From JBNKFV01 sp050289485 (lineage in GTDB: Bacteria > Pseudomonadota > Gammaproteobacteria > Pseudomonadales > Cellvibrionaceae), in contig JBNKFV010000005.1 in NCBI GenBank assembly GCA_050289485.1, forward strand, positions 211,210 to 275,209: a stretch of 64,000 bases of DNA, read 5' to 3'. The notes below the pieces were generated by a model. The model did not search any database and was not told where the DNA came from. It was given only the letters and a program-made list of their open reading frames with translations. A program made the position numbers and the translations under genes. How positions within the stretch are numbered: position 1 is the first letter of the stretch; each line of letters begins with the position of its first letter. This document shows, piece after piece, positions 55,318-64,000 of the stretch.

Positions 55318-56184
55318 ATGAATACGCCCGATGTTCTCAGCTTTTTCGACACTGATACCGCCACCATTAGCTATCTGGTGGTAGACCCTGCAACCCGGCG
55401 CTGCGCGATTATTGATTCCGTGCTGGATTACGACCCTGCGGCGGGTGCTACCTCAACCGTCTCGGCTGATAAAATTGTTGCGGCCGTACGCGAACGTGAT
55501 TTAACCGTAGAGTGGATTCTCGAAACCCATGTTCATGCCGATCATCTTTCAGCATCACACTACTTGAAAGGGACTCTGGGTGGTAAAGAAGCGATTGGCA
55601 ACCGCATTAGCCAAGTGCAGAACGTGTTTGGCGATTTGTTCAATGCCGAACCTGAGTTTCGTCGCGATGGTAGCCAGTTTGATACGCTCTTTGCTGACGA
55701 TGAAACCTTTATGCTGGGTTCTATTCCCGCGCGCGTCATTAGCACGCCTGGGCATACGCCAGCGTGTGTCACTTACCTGATTGGTGATGCCTGTTTTGTG
55801 GGTGATACGTTGTTTATGCCCGATTACGGCACTGCGCGTTGTGATTTCCCAGGTGGTGATGCCGCTGCTTTGTATAACAGTGTGCAAACCCTTTATCAGT
55901 TGCCTGAATCAACCCGCATGTTTTTATGTCACGACTATTTACCAGACGGGCGCCACGAACACGCGTGGGAAACCACCGTTGGTGAACAAAAGCACACCAA
56001 TGTACATATTCGTGATGGTGTAACGTTGGAAGAATTTGTTGTTATGCGCAACGAACGTGATGCGGCATTGGCTATGCCGCGGCTGATTCTGCCATCGGTG
56101 CAGGTCAATATGCGCGCGGGACGCCTGCCAAAACCAGAAAGTAATGGGCGTGTTTATCTAAAAATTCCTGTTAATGCATTTTAA
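55318..56184 (+). CDS. Metallo-beta-lactamase-fold hydrolase, persulfide-dioxygenase-like
   Basis: The 288-residue MBL-fold protein resembles ETHE1/Blh-type enzymes, which oxidise glutathione persulfide to sulfite. The first metal motif is THVHADHLSA (about residue 73); further His/Asp ligands are in STPGHTPACV, GDTLFMPDYGTARCDFPGG and CHDYLP. The wider MBL motif and the DYGTARCDFPGG loop are typical of the persulfide-dioxygenase branch rather than glyoxalase II. The ATG at 55318 has an excellent AGGAGGT site. A SulP transporter gene starts 17 bp after its stop, so sulfur-anion handling is a sound inference. Confidence 0.88.
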   Translation: MNTPDVLSFFDTDTATISYLVVDPATRRCAIIDSVLDYDPAAGATSTVSADKIVAAVRERDLTVEWILETHVHADHLSASHYLKGTLGGKEAIGNRISQVQNVFGDLFNAEPEFRRDGSQFDTLFADDETFMLGSIPARVISTPGHTPACVTYLIGDACFVGDTLFMPDYGTARCDFPGGDAAALYNSVQTLYQLPESTRMFLCHDYLPDGRHEHAWETTVGEQKHTNVHIRDGVTLEEFVVMRNERDAALAMPRLILPSVQVNMRAGRLPKPESNGRVYLKIPVNAF

Positions 56185-56201
56185 ACCGGTGAGCGTAGCC
56201 T

Positions 56202-57935
56202 ATGCGGTTATTGAGTAGCGCGCTGCCCATCTTTCGATGGGGGCGAACCTATAGCCGTGCAACGTTATTGAGTGATTTGCTCGCTGCACTCATCGTGACA
56301 CTATTGATGGTGCCTCAGTCGTTGGCCTACGCGTTGCTGGCCGGTTTGCCCGCCGAAGTGGGTTTGTATGCGTCCATGGTTCCACTGGTTCTGTATGCGC
56401 TGTTGGGCTCCAGCAATGGCTTGTCAGTTGGGCCGGTTGCCATTATTGCGTTAATGACCGCCACCGCCATTCAATCGATTGCCGGACAGGGCGCGTGGAG
56501 TCACCTTGAAGTAGCGGTTGCACTGGCGCTCTTGTCTGGCCTTATGTTGATAGTGATGGGATGGTTGCGATTGGGCTTTATTGCCAACTTTCTCAGCCAC
56601 TCCGTGATATCTGGGTTTATTACCGCATCGTGTTTTATTATCGCCGCGAGTCAAACCAAACACTTATTTGGTATAGAGGTAACAGGCGGGAATCTCTGGA
56701 AAATTGGGGTGTCGTTATATCATCAAATTCCCAGCATTCACTGGCCTACGGCAGCGCTAGGCGTTGGTGCATTGCTGTTGCTGTTGATCTTGCGTCTCCG
56801 TTTGGGATCGCTATTGATATGGCTGGGTTTTCCGCAGGGTATTGCATCGCTGTTGTCAAAAATTGGGCCATTGGCGGTAATTATTGTGGCATCGATGCTG
56901 GTGGTGATTTTTAATCTCGACACTCGTGGCGTTGCAACATTAGGCAATATTCCCAGCGCATTACCCCAGCTATCCTGGCCGCCACTCGATCCCTTGTTGT
57001 GGTCACAATTACTGGGCAGTGCTGCGTTGATCAGCCTGGTGGGGTTTGTTGAATCAGTTTCCATTGGTCAGACCATTGCCGCAAAACGCCGCGAATCCAT
57101 ACAGCCTAATCAAGAGTTGTTGGCATTGGGTACGGCCAATATTGGTGCTGCTGTGTCTGGTGCTATGCCGGTGTCAGGTGGTTTTTCCCGCACAGTAGTG
57201 AATATCGAAGCCGGTGCGCAAACGCCTGCTGCTGGTATTTACGCCGCAATCGGTATGCTGTTGGCAACGCTCTTTTTAACACCGTATTTGGCTATGCTGC
57301 CCAAAGCTGTGTTGAGTGCGATTATTATTGTGGCGGTACTTTCGCTGGTTGATCTTGCCTTTTTTCGCCAAACCTGGCGTTATTCAAAAACCGATTTTCT
57401 TACTTTACTGATCACCGTTATTTCCACTATGGCTGTCAGTGTAGAGGCCGGTATTTCGCTGGGTATTGCGGTATCGATAAGTTTTTATCTGTATCGCACC
57501 AGTCAGCCGCATGTGGCCGTGGTGGGTCAAGTGCCCGGCACTGAACATTTTCGCAATGTGAAGCGGCATAACGTTATTACCAGTAAACACGTGCTGAGTT
57601 TGCGTATTGATGCGAGTTTGTACTTTGCCAACGCCCGTTATTTGGAAAACAGTATTTTAACTGCCGTGGCGCAGCAGCCTGAGGTAAAAGATCTCGTGTT
57701 GGTATGTACCGCAGTGAATGGCATTGATGCCAGCGCGTTGGAAAGTCTGGAATCCATTATGGAGCGACTGGCCAGCGCGGGTATTCGGTTGCACTTGTCA
57801 GAGGTTAAGGGCCCGGTTATGGATAGGCTGCAAAACACTGAATTTTTGCAGCAGCTAACGGGTAAGGTTTTTTTAACCCAGTTTCAGGCCATGCAAGCAC
57901 TGGCACCAGAAGTTGCTCACCAAGCAGGCGGGTAA
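56202..57935 (+). CDS. SulP-family sulfate permease with STAS domain
   Basis: Inner-membrane anion transporter of 577 residues. The SulP core (about 20-420) opens with SDLLAALIVTLLMVPQSLAYALLAGLP and has GLSVGPVAIIALMT; the STAS domain (about 445-560) is preceded by SLRIDASLYFANARYLEN. Sulfate or thiosulfate is the usual substrate of this branch. It starts 17 bp after the persulfide-dioxygenase-like gene, so the two are co-transcribed; together they suggest that sulfite or sulfate made from sulfane sulfur is moved across the membrane. It is convergent with the DUF2799 gene (10-bp gap). Confidence 0.93.
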   Translation: MRLLSSALPIFRWGRTYSRATLLSDLLAALIVTLLMVPQSLAYALLAGLPAEVGLYASMVPLVLYALLGSSNGLSVGPVAIIALMTATAIQSIAGQGAWSHLEVAVALALLSGLMLIVMGWLRLGFIANFLSHSVISGFITASCFIIAASQTKHLFGIEVTGGNLWKIGVSLYHQIPSIHWPTAALGVGALLLLLILRLRLGSLLIWLGFPQGIASLLSKIGPLAVIIVASMLVVIFNLDTRGVATLGNIPSALPQLSWPPLDPLLWSQLLGSAALISLVGFVESVSIGQTIAAKRRESIQPNQELLALGTANIGAAVSGAMPVSGGFSRTVVNIEAGAQTPAAGIYAAIGMLLATLFLTPYLAMLPKAVLSAIIIVAVLSLVDLAFFRQTWRYSKTDFLTLLITVISTMAVSVEAGISLGIAVSISFYLYRTSQPHVAVVGQVPGTEHFRNVKRHNVITSKHVLSLRIDASLYFANARYLENSILTAVAQQPEVKDLVLVCTAVNGIDASALESLESIMERLASAGIRLHLSEVKGPVMDRLQNTEFLQQLTGKVFLTQFQAMQALAPEVAHQAGG

Positions 57936-57945
57936 AACGGCAGGC

Positions 57946-58581
57946 TTAATAATAGCTTTCGCTGAGCTCAGTATGCTGGTAGTGGTAAAGATCGTGCTCG
58001 GCAGCCGCTCGCTCTTCAATGTGTTGCTCTATTTCTTGTTCCAACGAGCCTTTGCGTTCCGACAAATTTTTCAGTTCTGCCAGTAGCTCTATACGCTGTG
58101 ATTTGGTGGTGTCGTTATTAATTAGTTCAGCGCCAATCGCAACAATGCGTTCTTCGGTTTGGGTAAGTTTGCGCTGCTTACGGGAGATGGCAGCGTTGGC
58201 ACTGTTTACCCGTGCCTGCAAGGTGTAGAGTTCGCGGCCCTGATTGTAAGCAGTCAAAAAGTCTGGCTCCAGTTCGGCAGGGCATACACCGTAGTAGCGG
58301 TTGCCACTTTTGCCGGTAATGAAGCCGCGGCTGGGTTGGCAGAACTCTTCCAGTCCGTCGGCACGGCCTTGCTGATAGGCTCTAAAGTTGGCAGCAATGC
58401 CATGTTTGGCACAAGCTTGGCGATGTTCAGTAAAACGGCTAGTGGTGTAGCCGCGAGCGCCATCTTCGTAACCTACGGCAGCCCAGTCAGTAACCCTGCA
58501 TTCTTCGGCACTCATTGAGGCGCAGCCTGCCAGAGTAGCCAATACAACACCTAACAGCATGCATTTGATCGGGTAGTGCAC
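57946..58581 (-). CDS. DUF2799 lipoprotein
   Basis: The 211-residue lipoprotein has a lipobox LAGC after a short signal. The conserved DUF2799 block follows (CRVTDWAAVGYEDGARGY, HRQACAKHGIAANFRAYQQGRADGL). The C-terminal third is a coiled coil (about 120-200, rich in Ala, Glu, Lys and Arg). Function is unknown. The start is the GTG at 58581; the ATG at 58560 is an alternative that keeps only a minimal signal. It is followed, on the same strand toward higher coordinates, by another lipoprotein gene about 170 bp away. Confidence 0.8.
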   Translation of the reverse strand: MHYPIKCMLLGVVLATLAGCASMSAEECRVTDWAAVGYEDGARGYTTSRFTEHRQACAKHGIAANFRAYQQGRADGLEEFCQPSRGFITGKSGNRYYGVCPAELEPDFLTAYNQGRELYTLQARVNSANAAISRKQRKLTQTEERIVAIGAELINNDTTKSQRIELLAELKNLSERKGSLEQEIEQHIEERAAAEHDLYHYQHTELSESYY

Positions 58582-58749
58582 GGTAGTTCCCCTTGAATTA
58601 TCTCACAGGGGGCAGCTTACCTGCCTGAAGCTGGCTTTTACCTGAACTGTTCAACAAAAGCAGTGCATGCTTTTGTACACAAGAGTGAGCTATTTAACAA
58701 AATAGGAAGAAAGTTGCTGCCATCTTGCTCTATTGCTAAAGGGTCGGTT

Positions 58750-59277
58750 TCAGGGGGTTTTAGGCACTATACGTTGTAGCAGGGCATGTGCGTTAAATGT
58801 TTCACCATTGTGGTCGGCCGGTAATTCACCTTTTCCGGCCTTTACTTCAATAATGTGCTCAAAGTCTTCATAGCGATCGTCAATCCGGTTATAGCCAACG
58901 CCGTAACCAAACCCTGCTACAGGCACGCAGCCGTGAGTACCACAGCGCACAGGAATCGCGCCACGGCCAACAGCAATACTTACTGCTGAGCCATTAGCAT
59001 TTAAACCATGCTGAACGGTTTCGGTTTTTAACACCTCAAACCAGTCAAAGCCGTTGGCAATAGTCAGTTCGGCGGCGCGGCGTAATGCCATATTTTGTAA
59101 CTCGTTAAGGCTTTCACCCTGAGTACGCATGTGCACGCGATAGCGATCGCTGTCGAGCTCAGTATCGGTGTAGCCGTAGCGCCCTTTACCTGCTGGGTGG
59201 TAGGGGTTTTGCGTGGCGCAGGCGGTCAGTAGGGCCGTCACCAGTAATATCGTAAGTAATACAAGGCGTTTAATCAT
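58750..59277 (-). CDS. CC0125/CC1285-type lipoprotein
   Basis: The 175-residue lipoprotein (lipobox LTAC after MIKRLVLLTILL) carries the family block GYTDTELDSDRYRVHMRTQGESLNELQNMALRRAAELTIANGFDWFEV. Two Cys lie in a GRGAIPVRCGTHGCV segment, probably a disulfide. Function is unknown. An AAGGAGAG site precedes the ATG. The 296 bp to the chemotaxis receptor (59278-59573) is divergent space and shows no clear feature. Confidence 0.78.
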   Translation of the reverse strand: MIKRLVLLTILLVTALLTACATQNPYHPAGKGRYGYTDTELDSDRYRVHMRTQGESLNELQNMALRRAAELTIANGFDWFEVLKTETVQHGLNANGSAVSIAVGRGAIPVRCGTHGCVPVAGFGYGVGYNRIDDRYEDFEHIIEVKAGKGELPADHNGETFNAHALLQRIVPKTP

Positions 59278-59573
59278 TTAACTCTCCTTAATCGCAGTCG
59301 GTTGCGTAACCGATGCGTATTGCCTCTTTAGATCAAATCGGTTTGGTTGGGTTCCTTTGATTCGCCTGTATAGGCGATCTAACGCAAGCTTGCTCACTTA
59401 TACGGGTGGCTTCACCATCCCAGAGTCGCCTGCTAGGGGTTGGTGTATAGGGGAAGGGTGTTTATACTCGTTGAAGGTACCACACTGGCCTTTCGTGAAC
59501 TACATTTGCATAACCCATAAGAAAAACGATGATTCGTAGATAATATAACAACATATCCTCAGGAATCGGAACT

Positions 59574-61691
59574 ATGCGTCACCTGTCCTTGCGTTCTAAA
59601 TTACTGGCTATGACCTTGTGCATGATTGGTGTCATATCGTTGGTTCTAACCTGGCAGACATACAGCGGCATATCCAAACTCAGTAGCGAACTTAAAGAAC
59701 AGTCGCAGACACAACTCAAACAAGAAGCGATGACTCGCCTGCAAACCAATGCCCAGGCTTATAACCAAAAAATACTCAACGAAATAAACGTTTTATACAA
59801 AATGCCAGAAATGTTGGCAGAAATTATCCAAGACAGTATGCAAGGGGCTGCCAACCAAAAATTGACCCGCGAACAAGTCTCGCAACTGCTTGGTGCAAGT
59901 ATGCGACTTAGCGGCAGTATCGGTTCGCTGTATATGTTTATGGAACCCGATGCCTACGATAATCAAGATGCTCTGTATACCGGCAAGGGCTATGACCACT
60001 CGATTGCTGCTGACGGGTCTGTGGCCATTGCCTGGCAGCGGGAGCTGAACGGCGATATTGTCAAATCACAGTTTGAAACCGCCGACTTTAAGTACGTGGA
60101 AACTGCCGACGAATTTGGTCAGCGCGAATCAGAGTGGTATCTGTGTGGGCGCGATACGCTAAAGCCCTGTGCAACAGAGCCTTACTTATTTGAAATTTCG
60201 CCCACACATAAAGAGTTAATGACGAGTTTAACGGTTCCTATTGTGCTTGGCGGCAAGTTTCATGGGATAACCGGTGTTGATGTGACTTTGCCAGCATTTC
60301 AGACGATTACCGATGCATTAAGCGCAAGCCTCTACGACGGCCAAGCTAACGTCACGTTACTGAGCAAAGGTGAGCTAATCGTTGCATCCAGCTCTTACCG
60401 AGAGTCTCTTGGCCAACGATTAAAAACCGTATCGTCAGAATTATCCGACTATGTTTCAACCATGAGACAAAATAACGGCGTGTTGGAAACAGCTGACGAA
60501 TTATTTGTATTAAGTACGTTGACGATCCCAACCTCAGGAACAGAGTGGTCGTTGGTTATATCATTACCAACGGGTGTTGCTTTGAGAGCGTTGGAGCAAC
60601 AGCAAACATTGGTTAGCCAGCTTAAAAATGAAATTCTTAGTCAACAATTTTTAATTACAATTGTGCTCGTGCTCCTGGCAATGGCATTAATGTGGCTGAT
60701 CATCCGTTCGATAGTCAACCCGCTACAGCAACTTAATCAGCAGGTAGAGCAGCTCTCAGGTAGTGAGGGTGATTTAACTAGCCACTTACAGCTGGATACC
60801 CATGCTGAACTTATTGGCCTCAGTAATGGTTTTAACCAGTTTATTGAAAAGCTGCGAGACATGATTAATGCCCTTAAAAATGTTGGTCACAATGTTCGAA
60901 CGATGGCGGCTAACAATGTGCGTATCAGTGAAGAAATGAATGAAAAAATTGGCCAGCAAGAACGCGAGGTCGATAACATCGTTGCCGCCACGGAAGAAAT
61001 GTCGGCAACGGCAAAAGAAGTTGCTGATATTGCCAATATTGCGTCAGAAAAATCAGCCGAAATTAATAATACCGTTTACAGCTCACAACAATTGCTGATC
61101 ACCTCGCGTACAACCGTGCAGGAGCTGCAACAGGGCATACTGCAGGCCAGTAATTCGATACAGCATGTGTCGGAACGCTCTGATGCTATCAATCGCATCA
61201 TGGAAGTGATTCGTAATGTGGCGGAACAAACCAACCTGTTGGCACTTAACGCGGCAATTGAAGCGGCGCGGGCTGGTGAACAAGGGCGCGGCTTTGCCGT
61301 GGTTGCCGATGAAGTGCGATCGTTAGCCTCTAAAACTCATACATCCACCAGTGAAATTGATTCACTGATCTCCAGTCTGCAGGAAGAAGTAGCCAACACG
61401 GTTAACGTTATCAAACAGGGTAATGACAAGGCCGAAGCCGCAATGCACTCGAGTGAAGAGGCCAACCGGTCGTTAGATCAAGTCGTCAGCATGATTGGTG
61501 AAGTCTCTAACCATATTGCCAGTGTGGCAACGGCAGCCAACGAACAAAGCGGTGCCAGTAACGATATTGCTCACCGTTTGGCGATGCGGTACAACACCTG
61601 GACACTGGCCAAAGACGCAAGTTCAAGTAGCCATAGTGTTAATGAGCAGCTCGACCAACTCGACGGACAGCTGAATAAATTAGCTACCTAA
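59574..61691 (+). CDS. Methyl-accepting chemotaxis protein with dCache-type sensor
   Basis: Membrane chemoreceptor of 705 residues: TM1 (about 9-27), a periplasmic dCache-like double sensor (about 40-345, with ESEWYLCGRDTLKPC and GITGVDVTLPAF), TM2 (about 355-378), HAMP (about 380-435), and a cytosolic helical hairpin with the conserved tip EQTNLLALNAAIEAARAGEQ. The ligand is unknown. Near the C-terminus, residues HRLAMRYNTWTLAKDAS break the heptad pattern. It may carry small compensating indels (see findings). The protein then ends without the usual longer adaptation-region tail. Confidence 0.9.
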   Translation: MRHLSLRSKLLAMTLCMIGVISLVLTWQTYSGISKLSSELKEQSQTQLKQEAMTRLQTNAQAYNQKILNEINVLYKMPEMLAEIIQDSMQGAANQKLTREQVSQLLGASMRLSGSIGSLYMFMEPDAYDNQDALYTGKGYDHSIAADGSVAIAWQRELNGDIVKSQFETADFKYVETADEFGQRESEWYLCGRDTLKPCATEPYLFEISPTHKELMTSLTVPIVLGGKFHGITGVDVTLPAFQTITDALSASLYDGQANVTLLSKGELIVASSSYRESLGQRLKTVSSELSDYVSTMRQNNGVLETADELFVLSTLTIPTSGTEWSLVISLPTGVALRALEQQQTLVSQLKNEILSQQFLITIVLVLLAMALMWLIIRSIVNPLQQLNQQVEQLSGSEGDLTSHLQLDTHAELIGLSNGFNQFIEKLRDMINALKNVGHNVRTMAANNVRISEEMNEKIGQQEREVDNIVAATEEMSATAKEVADIANIASEKSAEINNTVYSSQQLLITSRTTVQELQQGILQASNSIQHVSERSDAINRIMEVIRNVAEQTNLLALNAAIEAARAGEQGRGFAVVADEVRSLASKTHTSTSEIDSLISSLQEEVANTVNVIKQGNDKAEAAMHSSEEANRSLDQVVSMIGEVSNHIASVATAANEQSGASNDIAHRLAMRYNTWTLAKDASSSSHSVNEQLDQLDGQLNKLAT

Positions 61692-62068
61692 GGCTACAAA
61701 ACGTTCGTTAGTGAAAAATGACACGATATAGACAGTTGTTAGTCTCACTAAAAGCTTTTTAGCGTTACTCAGGATGCCCATAAAAAAGCAGGTGTAGCAA
61801 TACGTTAGCTAATATTGCCAGCAATAAAAAAGCCGCTATCCCTTGCCTGCAAATACCCTAAATAGCGTGCAACCCTTCCTGCTACGAGCGTTCATGGCCT
61901 CAATGATAGACCGGCAAAGAAAGCTAAATAAACTATAAAAGCAATACCTGCGTTGCTTTTTACGCTTCCGATGTGGGAAATCATTAGAAAGCAACGAATA
62001 AGTTGCTTTTGGTTGAAATAGAAACTAATATGTTGCTTTTAGTAGGGGAAGCAACATATGTGTTTACC
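61692..62068. promoter_or_regulatory. hipBA upstream region with three palindromic operators
   Basis: 377 bp without a gene. Three related inverted repeats centre on GCAAC/GTTGC-type arms: AAAAGCAA-(8 nt)-TTGCTTTT at 61937-61960; AAAGCAAC-(6 nt)-GTTGCTTT at 61988-62009; and ATATGTTGCTT-(10 nt)-AAGCAACATAT at 62028-62059. They lie in the last 130 bp before the antitoxin start, as expected for autoregulatory HipB-type operators. Confidence 0.85.
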
Positions 62069-62437
62069 ATGATAAATTCGATACTCGACCAAATAAAAAA
62101 GCGGCGACTGACACTAGGCCTCAAACAGAACGACATGATGTTGCGTGTAGGTGTATCTCGTCAGCAATATCAGCGCTTGGAGTCCAAAGGAAATCCTCGA
62201 CTAGACACCTTGGAATTGATCGCGAAGGGCTTGAATAGCGAACTTATGCTCATACCAAAGGAAAAGCTTGGCGCAGTTATGGCACTACTTGAACAGGCAG
62301 AGCCCTCAGCGAGTAGCAGACAGTCTTCCGAGCTAGGCACGATGCATGTGTCTCAGGCGAAAAAGCCTTCAAATGAAGATACAAAGAAAAGTCTTTCAGA
62401 TGATCCATGGCAGGATTTACTGGGGGATGAATCATGA
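62069..62437 (+). CDS. hipB: HipB-type antitoxin, XRE-family DNA-binding protein
   Basis: Antitoxin and autorepressor of 123 residues. An XRE helix-turn-helix (about 5-60: KKRRLTLGLKQNDMMLRVGVSRQQYQRLE) is followed by a flexible charged tail that probably wraps the toxin. The ATG at 62069 is used; the longer frame to 62003 runs through the operator palindromes. Its stop overlaps the hipA start (ATGA), the usual toxin-antitoxin coupling. The three palindromes upstream are its likely binding sites. Confidence 0.9.
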   Translation: MINSILDQIKKRRLTLGLKQNDMMLRVGVSRQQYQRLESKGNPRLDTLELIAKGLNSELMLIPKEKLGAVMALLEQAEPSASSRQSSELGTMHVSQAKKPSNEDTKKSLSDDPWQDLLGDES

Positions 62438-63714
62438 GCGATAGCCGTGGCGATGAAATAAACGTACTCAAGTTAAGCTTGCACGAAAGGCTGGTTGGCT
62501 ATTTGGCTGGCTTTCAAGACGGTAGAAATGTGCTGAGTTTTGCCGATGAATTCAGAAGTGATGCAGGTCGCCCTACATTTAGTTTGATTACCCACTCGGC
62601 GTTTCCTCATTCTGAAAAAATAATGTCGGAGCCGTGGGCAAGAAACCAAAGATTGCATCCTACGTTGTCTAATTTACTTCCGGAGGGATCCTTGCGGGAG
62701 TTGATTGCGCAAGGGCTCAAAGTCCATGTCGACAACGAGTTCCATATTCTCTCATATTTAGGTGCAGACCTCCCAGGCGCTTTGGTCGCTGAGCCGATGG
62801 AGCCCGACGATGTTCCAGACAGTGTTCTCAATACTCACAGCAACGCTCGTGCAATAAGGTTTGACAAAGTTTCATCGGAAAATAAATTTTCATTGGCTGG
62901 CGTTCAGATGAAATTTTCCATGAAGGAAAAGGATGGCCGCTACAATCTTTCCAAAGGCGATGTCTTAGGGGATTGGATTGTAAAAACCCCTTCCACTAAG
63001 CATAAAGATGTACCTGTTAACGAATACACCGCAATGAAATTAGCGGAATTAGTAGGCGTTGATATTCCAGAAATTAAACTGGTTGAATTGAAAAATCTCG
63101 ACAATCTTCCACAAATAAACCTGCCTGACGAAAAGCTGGCCTTTGCAATTAAACGGTTTGATCGCGCCCAAATTAAAAAACGCGATGTGCGCATTCATAC
63201 AGAAGACTTTGCACAAGTGCTGGTTAAATATGCCCATGAAAAATACAACTCAGCAAACTACGAACAAATCGGCAGGATTATCTATGGTTATTCTGGTGAC
63301 GGATTGGCCGATGCACAACAATTCGCCAGGCGATTGTTATCAAACATACTTCTCGCCAACGGTGATGCACATCTAAAAAATTGGAGTTTGATCTACTCAG
63401 ATAAAATCACCCCAAGGATTTCGCCAGCATATGATATCGTTACGACGAGCGTATATATCGATGGCGAGAGAAATTACGCGCTCAATTTAGGAAAGACTAA
63501 AGATTGGTATGACGTATCAATGGCCAATTTTAAGTCATGGGCTGATCGTGCCGAGATTCCATGGAGAGTCATTAAGCCGCACTTAGATGATGTTTTAGAC
63601 AAGGCCAGAACTCTTTGGAAAAAAGCCATTGAAGATCTTCCAATGAATGAGACACACAAGAAAACATTGAAGAACCATTGGGGTAATTTGCATGAGGATT
63701 TTCGAATTAAATAG
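62434..63714 (+). CDS. hipA: HipA-type toxin, serine/threonine kinase
   Basis: Toxin kinase of 426 residues. The N-terminal couple-like domain (about 1-120) is followed by a HipA kinase core: FSLAGVQMKFSM (ATP/regulatory loop), WIVKTPS, and the catalytic motif LLANGDAHLKNWSLIY with Asp311, then PAYDIV with Asp334. In E. coli, HipA phosphorylates glutamyl-tRNA synthetase and causes dormancy; the target of this relative is not shown. Key kinase motifs look intact. It is translationally coupled to hipB by a 4-nt overlap. It is close in length to E. coli HipA. Confidence 0.92.
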   Translation: MSDSRGDEINVLKLSLHERLVGYLAGFQDGRNVLSFADEFRSDAGRPTFSLITHSAFPHSEKIMSEPWARNQRLHPTLSNLLPEGSLRELIAQGLKVHVDNEFHILSYLGADLPGALVAEPMEPDDVPDSVLNTHSNARAIRFDKVSSENKFSLAGVQMKFSMKEKDGRYNLSKGDVLGDWIVKTPSTKHKDVPVNEYTAMKLAELVGVDIPEIKLVELKNLDNLPQINLPDEKLAFAIKRFDRAQIKKRDVRIHTEDFAQVLVKYAHEKYNSANYEQIGRIIYGYSGDGLADAQQFARRLLSNILLANGDAHLKNWSLIYSDKITPRISPAYDIVTTSVYIDGERNYALNLGKTKDWYDVSMANFKSWADRAEIPWRVIKPHLDDVLDKARTLWKKAIEDLPMNETHKKTLKNHWGNLHEDFRIK

Positions 63715-64000
63715 ATTTTGCAAATGCCACGATTGCTACAGTTAATCAGATGTTCCTAAAAAAAGAAGAGCGGATCCTAATTTTTTAAACATAAACATCC
63801 CTTCTATAAAACAGGCACTTTTACACCGCCCCTAATAATTCTAATAGTTAGCAATCTACAATCTTCACAGGCCACTACTTGCATTAATTGCGTTGAGGCT
63901 TACCACCCCATTCATACATCAATTGAAATACACGGCTACTGAGAGTGCTGCAGCCCGCGACAAAAGCGACTAGAAAACAGCATATATACTACCGCATTAC
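63715..64000. other. Non-coding right end of the window
   Basis: 286 bp after hipA with no open frame, hairpin or RNA gene that I can support. The sequence is A+T rich and may be the boundary of the toxin-antitoxin insertion. Confidence 0.3.

Noticed and set aside
59357..59539. 60-codon frame before the chemoreceptor
   Set aside because: Non-ATG start, no ribosome site, no domain; upstream region of the receptor.
59278..59573. Possible structured RNA before the chemoreceptor
   Set aside because: The G-rich patches do not form a c-di-GMP riboswitch-like core that I can recognise.
1..64000. tRNA, rRNA, CRISPR array or riboswitch
   Set aside because: No T-loop consensus with a cloverleaf, no rRNA-like stretch, no regularly spaced direct repeats and no familiar riboswitch core was seen on reading; a covariance scan could still find a divergent one.

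Overview
The window reads as a chromosome segment of a free-living, probably marine, polysaccharide-degrading gammaproteobacterium. The best guess is the Cellvibrionales/Alteromonadales neighbourhood. This rests on gene content: a sulfatase with a LacI regulator, an SGNH/CE2-type acetyl esterase, a five-bladed beta-propeller glycosidase-like lipoprotein, a PEP-CTERM surface protein, an ExoP-type sugar-binding protein, a TonB-dependent receptor, MaeB, AcnA, a SulP/beta-carbonic anhydrase complement, and very rich c-di-GMP and sensory signalling. No rRNA, tRNA, CRISPR array or intact prophage was seen. Base composition looks moderate (not computed). A methyltransferase/YdeI-like stretch (about 24.1-25.8 kb) and the 42.0-44.0 kb stretch look more A+T rich.

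Layout. 0-5.7 kb: carbohydrate and surface genes (glycosidase-like lipoprotein, CE2 esterase, TauE/SafE permease, PEP-CTERM protein, ExoP-like protein). 6.1-6.9 kb: cold-shock protein and a decayed group II intron. 7-13.3 kb: gloA, an HTH-less cyclic-nucleotide-binding protein, an orphan ParA-type ATPase, a SulP anion transporter and a FapA/DUF342 protein. 13.3-19.9 kb: membrane protein, sodium symporter, maeB, marR-type regulator and beta-carbonic anhydrase. 20.0-24.1 kb: a sensory operon (ethylene-receptor-like histidine kinase, Rcp1-like receiver, receiver-GGDEF). 24.4-30.5 kb: small accessory genes, a phytase-like lipoprotein and two secreted proteins. 30.7-33.8 kb: an Amt-PAS-GGDEF-EAL fusion. 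33.9-42.0 kb: TonB receptor, RND pump pair and a divergent AraC regulator. 42-46.2 kb: unknown small genes, a low-coding stretch and an octaheme cytochrome with HEAT/TPR-like repeats. 46.2-52.4 kb: LacI, sulfatase and acnA. 52.7-61.7 kb: membrane proteins and lipoproteins, a persulfide-dioxygenase-like/SulP pair and a chemotaxis receptor. 62.0-63.7 kb: a hipBA-type toxin-antitoxin pair under three palindromes.

How the parts fit. The first 5.7 kb and 46.2-49.3 kb suggest attack on acetylated, sulfated polysaccharide. The TauE permease, the persulfide-dioxygenase-like enzyme and the second SulP could handle the resulting sulfur, although they are not adjacent to the sulfatase. Two c-di-GMP modules are coupled to unusual membrane sensors: one to an ethylene-receptor-type copper-binding domain, the other to an ammonium-transporter-type channel.

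The most unexpected signal is non-coding. Three to four dispersed copies of one structured, MITE-like element (about 173 nt when full length) lie at 15500-15595, 18884-19056, 29736-29798 and 49544-49717. They have inverted TTATTAACCCGGC-type ends, a conserved loop, and stems whose sequences differ while pairing is kept. Two copies run into gene stop codons, and one supplies the last codons of acnA.
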